Shown: positions 62,574-64,000 of the stretch, in pieces
How the letters are laid out: the number at the start of each line of letters is the position of its first letter
How positions within the stretch are numbered: position 1 is the stretch's first letter
Assembly: GCF_000764305.2 (NCBI RefSeq)
Contig: NW_025941449.1
Location: 124,001 to 188,000, forward strand
Length of the DNA stretch: 64,000 nucleotides
Source: Hyalella azteca
Taxonomy: Eukaryota > Arthropoda > Malacostraca > Amphipoda > Hyalellidae
Direction: 5' to 3'
Made by a program: the position numbers and the translations under genes
The notes under the pieces: model-generated
The model's database searches: none
What the model was told of the DNA's origin: nothing
The model's input: only the letters and a program-made list of their open reading frames with translations

Positions 62574-64000
62574 CCTATTTAGCCGCCACTGGTATCATTG
62601 TTCGAGGTAACAATAACTGGCCACAGACACACACAAGTTTTCCAGGAAAGGCCGACACACGAAGACCCCGAAAGCCGCGGCGCGACTCTTGACAACTTCT
62701 CGGCGTGGTCACGTCATTGTATAGCAAAGTTCTGCATGACATACGATTCATCGGCACTACACTGTATTTATCATTGTGAACGTATTTTAATCAGATGTCG
62801 AAGTTTAATCAAATGTCTAGCTTATTTTTTCATGCGAGAAAAGAAAAAATTCTGGATATCGACTGCCTTTCTTCAATCTCCATCAACGAAAGCATCACAT
62901 TCTAAACCTTACATGTTCCTCCTCAAAAATTTAAAAAATAAAACGCCAAATAAATTCACCATCTTCATCCATCCTTCTCATCACTCATCTAGGCCCTCTG
63001 CAAAATTTTTCGAAACAGTTCTGCAGTATATAATTGATACCTAGGATTGTAACTTCTCACAATCTCTTACCAAGAAAAATGTTCGATGTTCGTCATGCAT
63101 AAGGTAAAACTGTATATAAGCTATATTGTTCTGTATTACTTATGTAACCTGAAAAATATGTAATTGTGAGCACATTCGTACTGTTGTGGATCTCCAGTTT
63201 TACTGTTGATACAAGCATAGCATGGCGTAGTCGAGCACGCAAACCGCATATAATAAAAGAGCGACCCTCGAAAAACCCGAGAATAGTGAAACAAGAGCCC
63301 GAGGTCGCGTTATGATCCTAATTAGCGAGGGTTACGGTAGGCTTTGCATAGCCTCTATTATGAGCCTCGTAATATCCTACTCATTCCGAGGATGTTATTT
63401 TAGTCTCTTAATGTTTTTACCCATTTTACCCATAGAGAAAACGTTAGTCATAGCCTTATATCTTTTTACACATAACCTAACAATAAATTATATGTGTTAG
63501 ATTTACTACGTCTAGAATCCTCCGGGAAGAGAGTAAGATCGTATTTTTACACTCAATGTGAGAACCTTTTTACAACTCCTCAGCCGGGATATATATTCAG
63601 AACCTCAAACATTCAAACAATAAACGTGGAAAATTCGCGAAAAATTCTGAATATCGAGAGAAATTCCCAGATCCACAATTAAGTATTCTAAGTCGATAAA
63701 ATCTCTGGTATCATTAAGTTCTAATTTGTAAGTGAGAAATCAGAGAGTAGTTATATTATATCGCAAAAAGTTGATATTTGACCTATTTTTATGGTGTAGA
63801 TAATTGCATAAAAATCCAATTATTTACAACAAATAATTGATGCGTGTCGGGAGTGTAGAATTCTCGAAATATGAATTACTCTGCGTATACTAGTATCAAA
63901 ACAAGCACCAACCAGCTCTTTACTCTAATTGCTAGATTTTATTACATATTAGTACTTATATCATTAGTCTGCTTATATCGCAAGTTCACAAGGAATTTAA
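62574..64000. other. No gene confirmed
   Basis: A 148-codon plus frame at 62598-63044 overlaps the end of the minisatellite, lacks any recognised motif and is within the tail of chance expectation. The rest is AT-rich non-coding. Confidence 0.4.

Noticed and set aside
62420..62692. Possible neuropeptide-like precursor with an 8-residue repeat (PRYGLAGI)
   Set aside because: No signal peptide, no dibasic cleavage sites between units, and a short 24-bp minisatellite explains the repeat.
1..64000. tRNA, rRNA, snRNA genes
   Set aside because: I scanned for typical B-box (GGTTCGA-type) and other conserved RNA motifs and found no arrangement that folds convincingly; a tRNAscan/Infernal search would settle it.

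Overview
This window is eukaryotic, AT-rich (roughly 36-38% GC by eye, not computed) and gene-poor. It carries intron-style splice signals, decayed non-LTR retrotransposons and many minisatellites. There are no operons, Shine-Dalgarno sites or dense ORFs. An arthropod fits best: a short interstitial TTAGG tract is present, and one retrotransposon tail has a C-terminal pattern I associate with crustacean elements. A malacostracan crustacean is plausible but only an inference.

The one well-supported gene is on the minus strand at 2950-4061: a secretory signal peptide, then about 300 cysteine-free Ser/Pro/His/Gln-rich residues, then a 40-codon block of very high third-position GC ending at a GTGAGT donor. 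Its remaining exons are not identified and probably lie left of the window. Its ATG sits directly after a 3' splice-site-like sequence, and that boundary was duplicated in tandem. Three weaker exon candidates are at 15558-15663 (-), 40628-40810 (+) and 45157-45177 (-).

Mobile DNA: a 2.3-kb decayed CR1/L2-like LINE at 33032-35330 (-) with a mutated catalytic motif; LINE C-terminal remnants at 24525-24800 (-) and 56690-57015 (-); a roughly 150-bp interspersed element at 51654 and 60537; another repeat pair at 28032 and 30639; and a 451-bp near-identical direct repeat at 15768 and 16694.

Tandem repeats: the main arrays are at 2574 (44 bp), 8723 (44 bp), 11594 (25 bp, self-complementary), 40811 (28 bp), 52541 (15 bp), 58877 (17 bp) and 62425 (24 bp). 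Several create long but spurious ORFs. Perfect hairpins occur near 21985, 46889 and 60186.

Assembly artefacts: both single-N positions mark joins. At 8653 the N splits a 74-bp duplicated contig end. At 10450 the N follows a complete Nextera mate-pair junction adapter (10411-10448), which is not biological sequence. I found no defence system, CRISPR array, RNA gene or gene cluster, and no convincing undescribed system. The most useful leads are the nested-exon structure of the secreted-protein gene, the GC3-rich exon candidate at 40628, and the artefacts.
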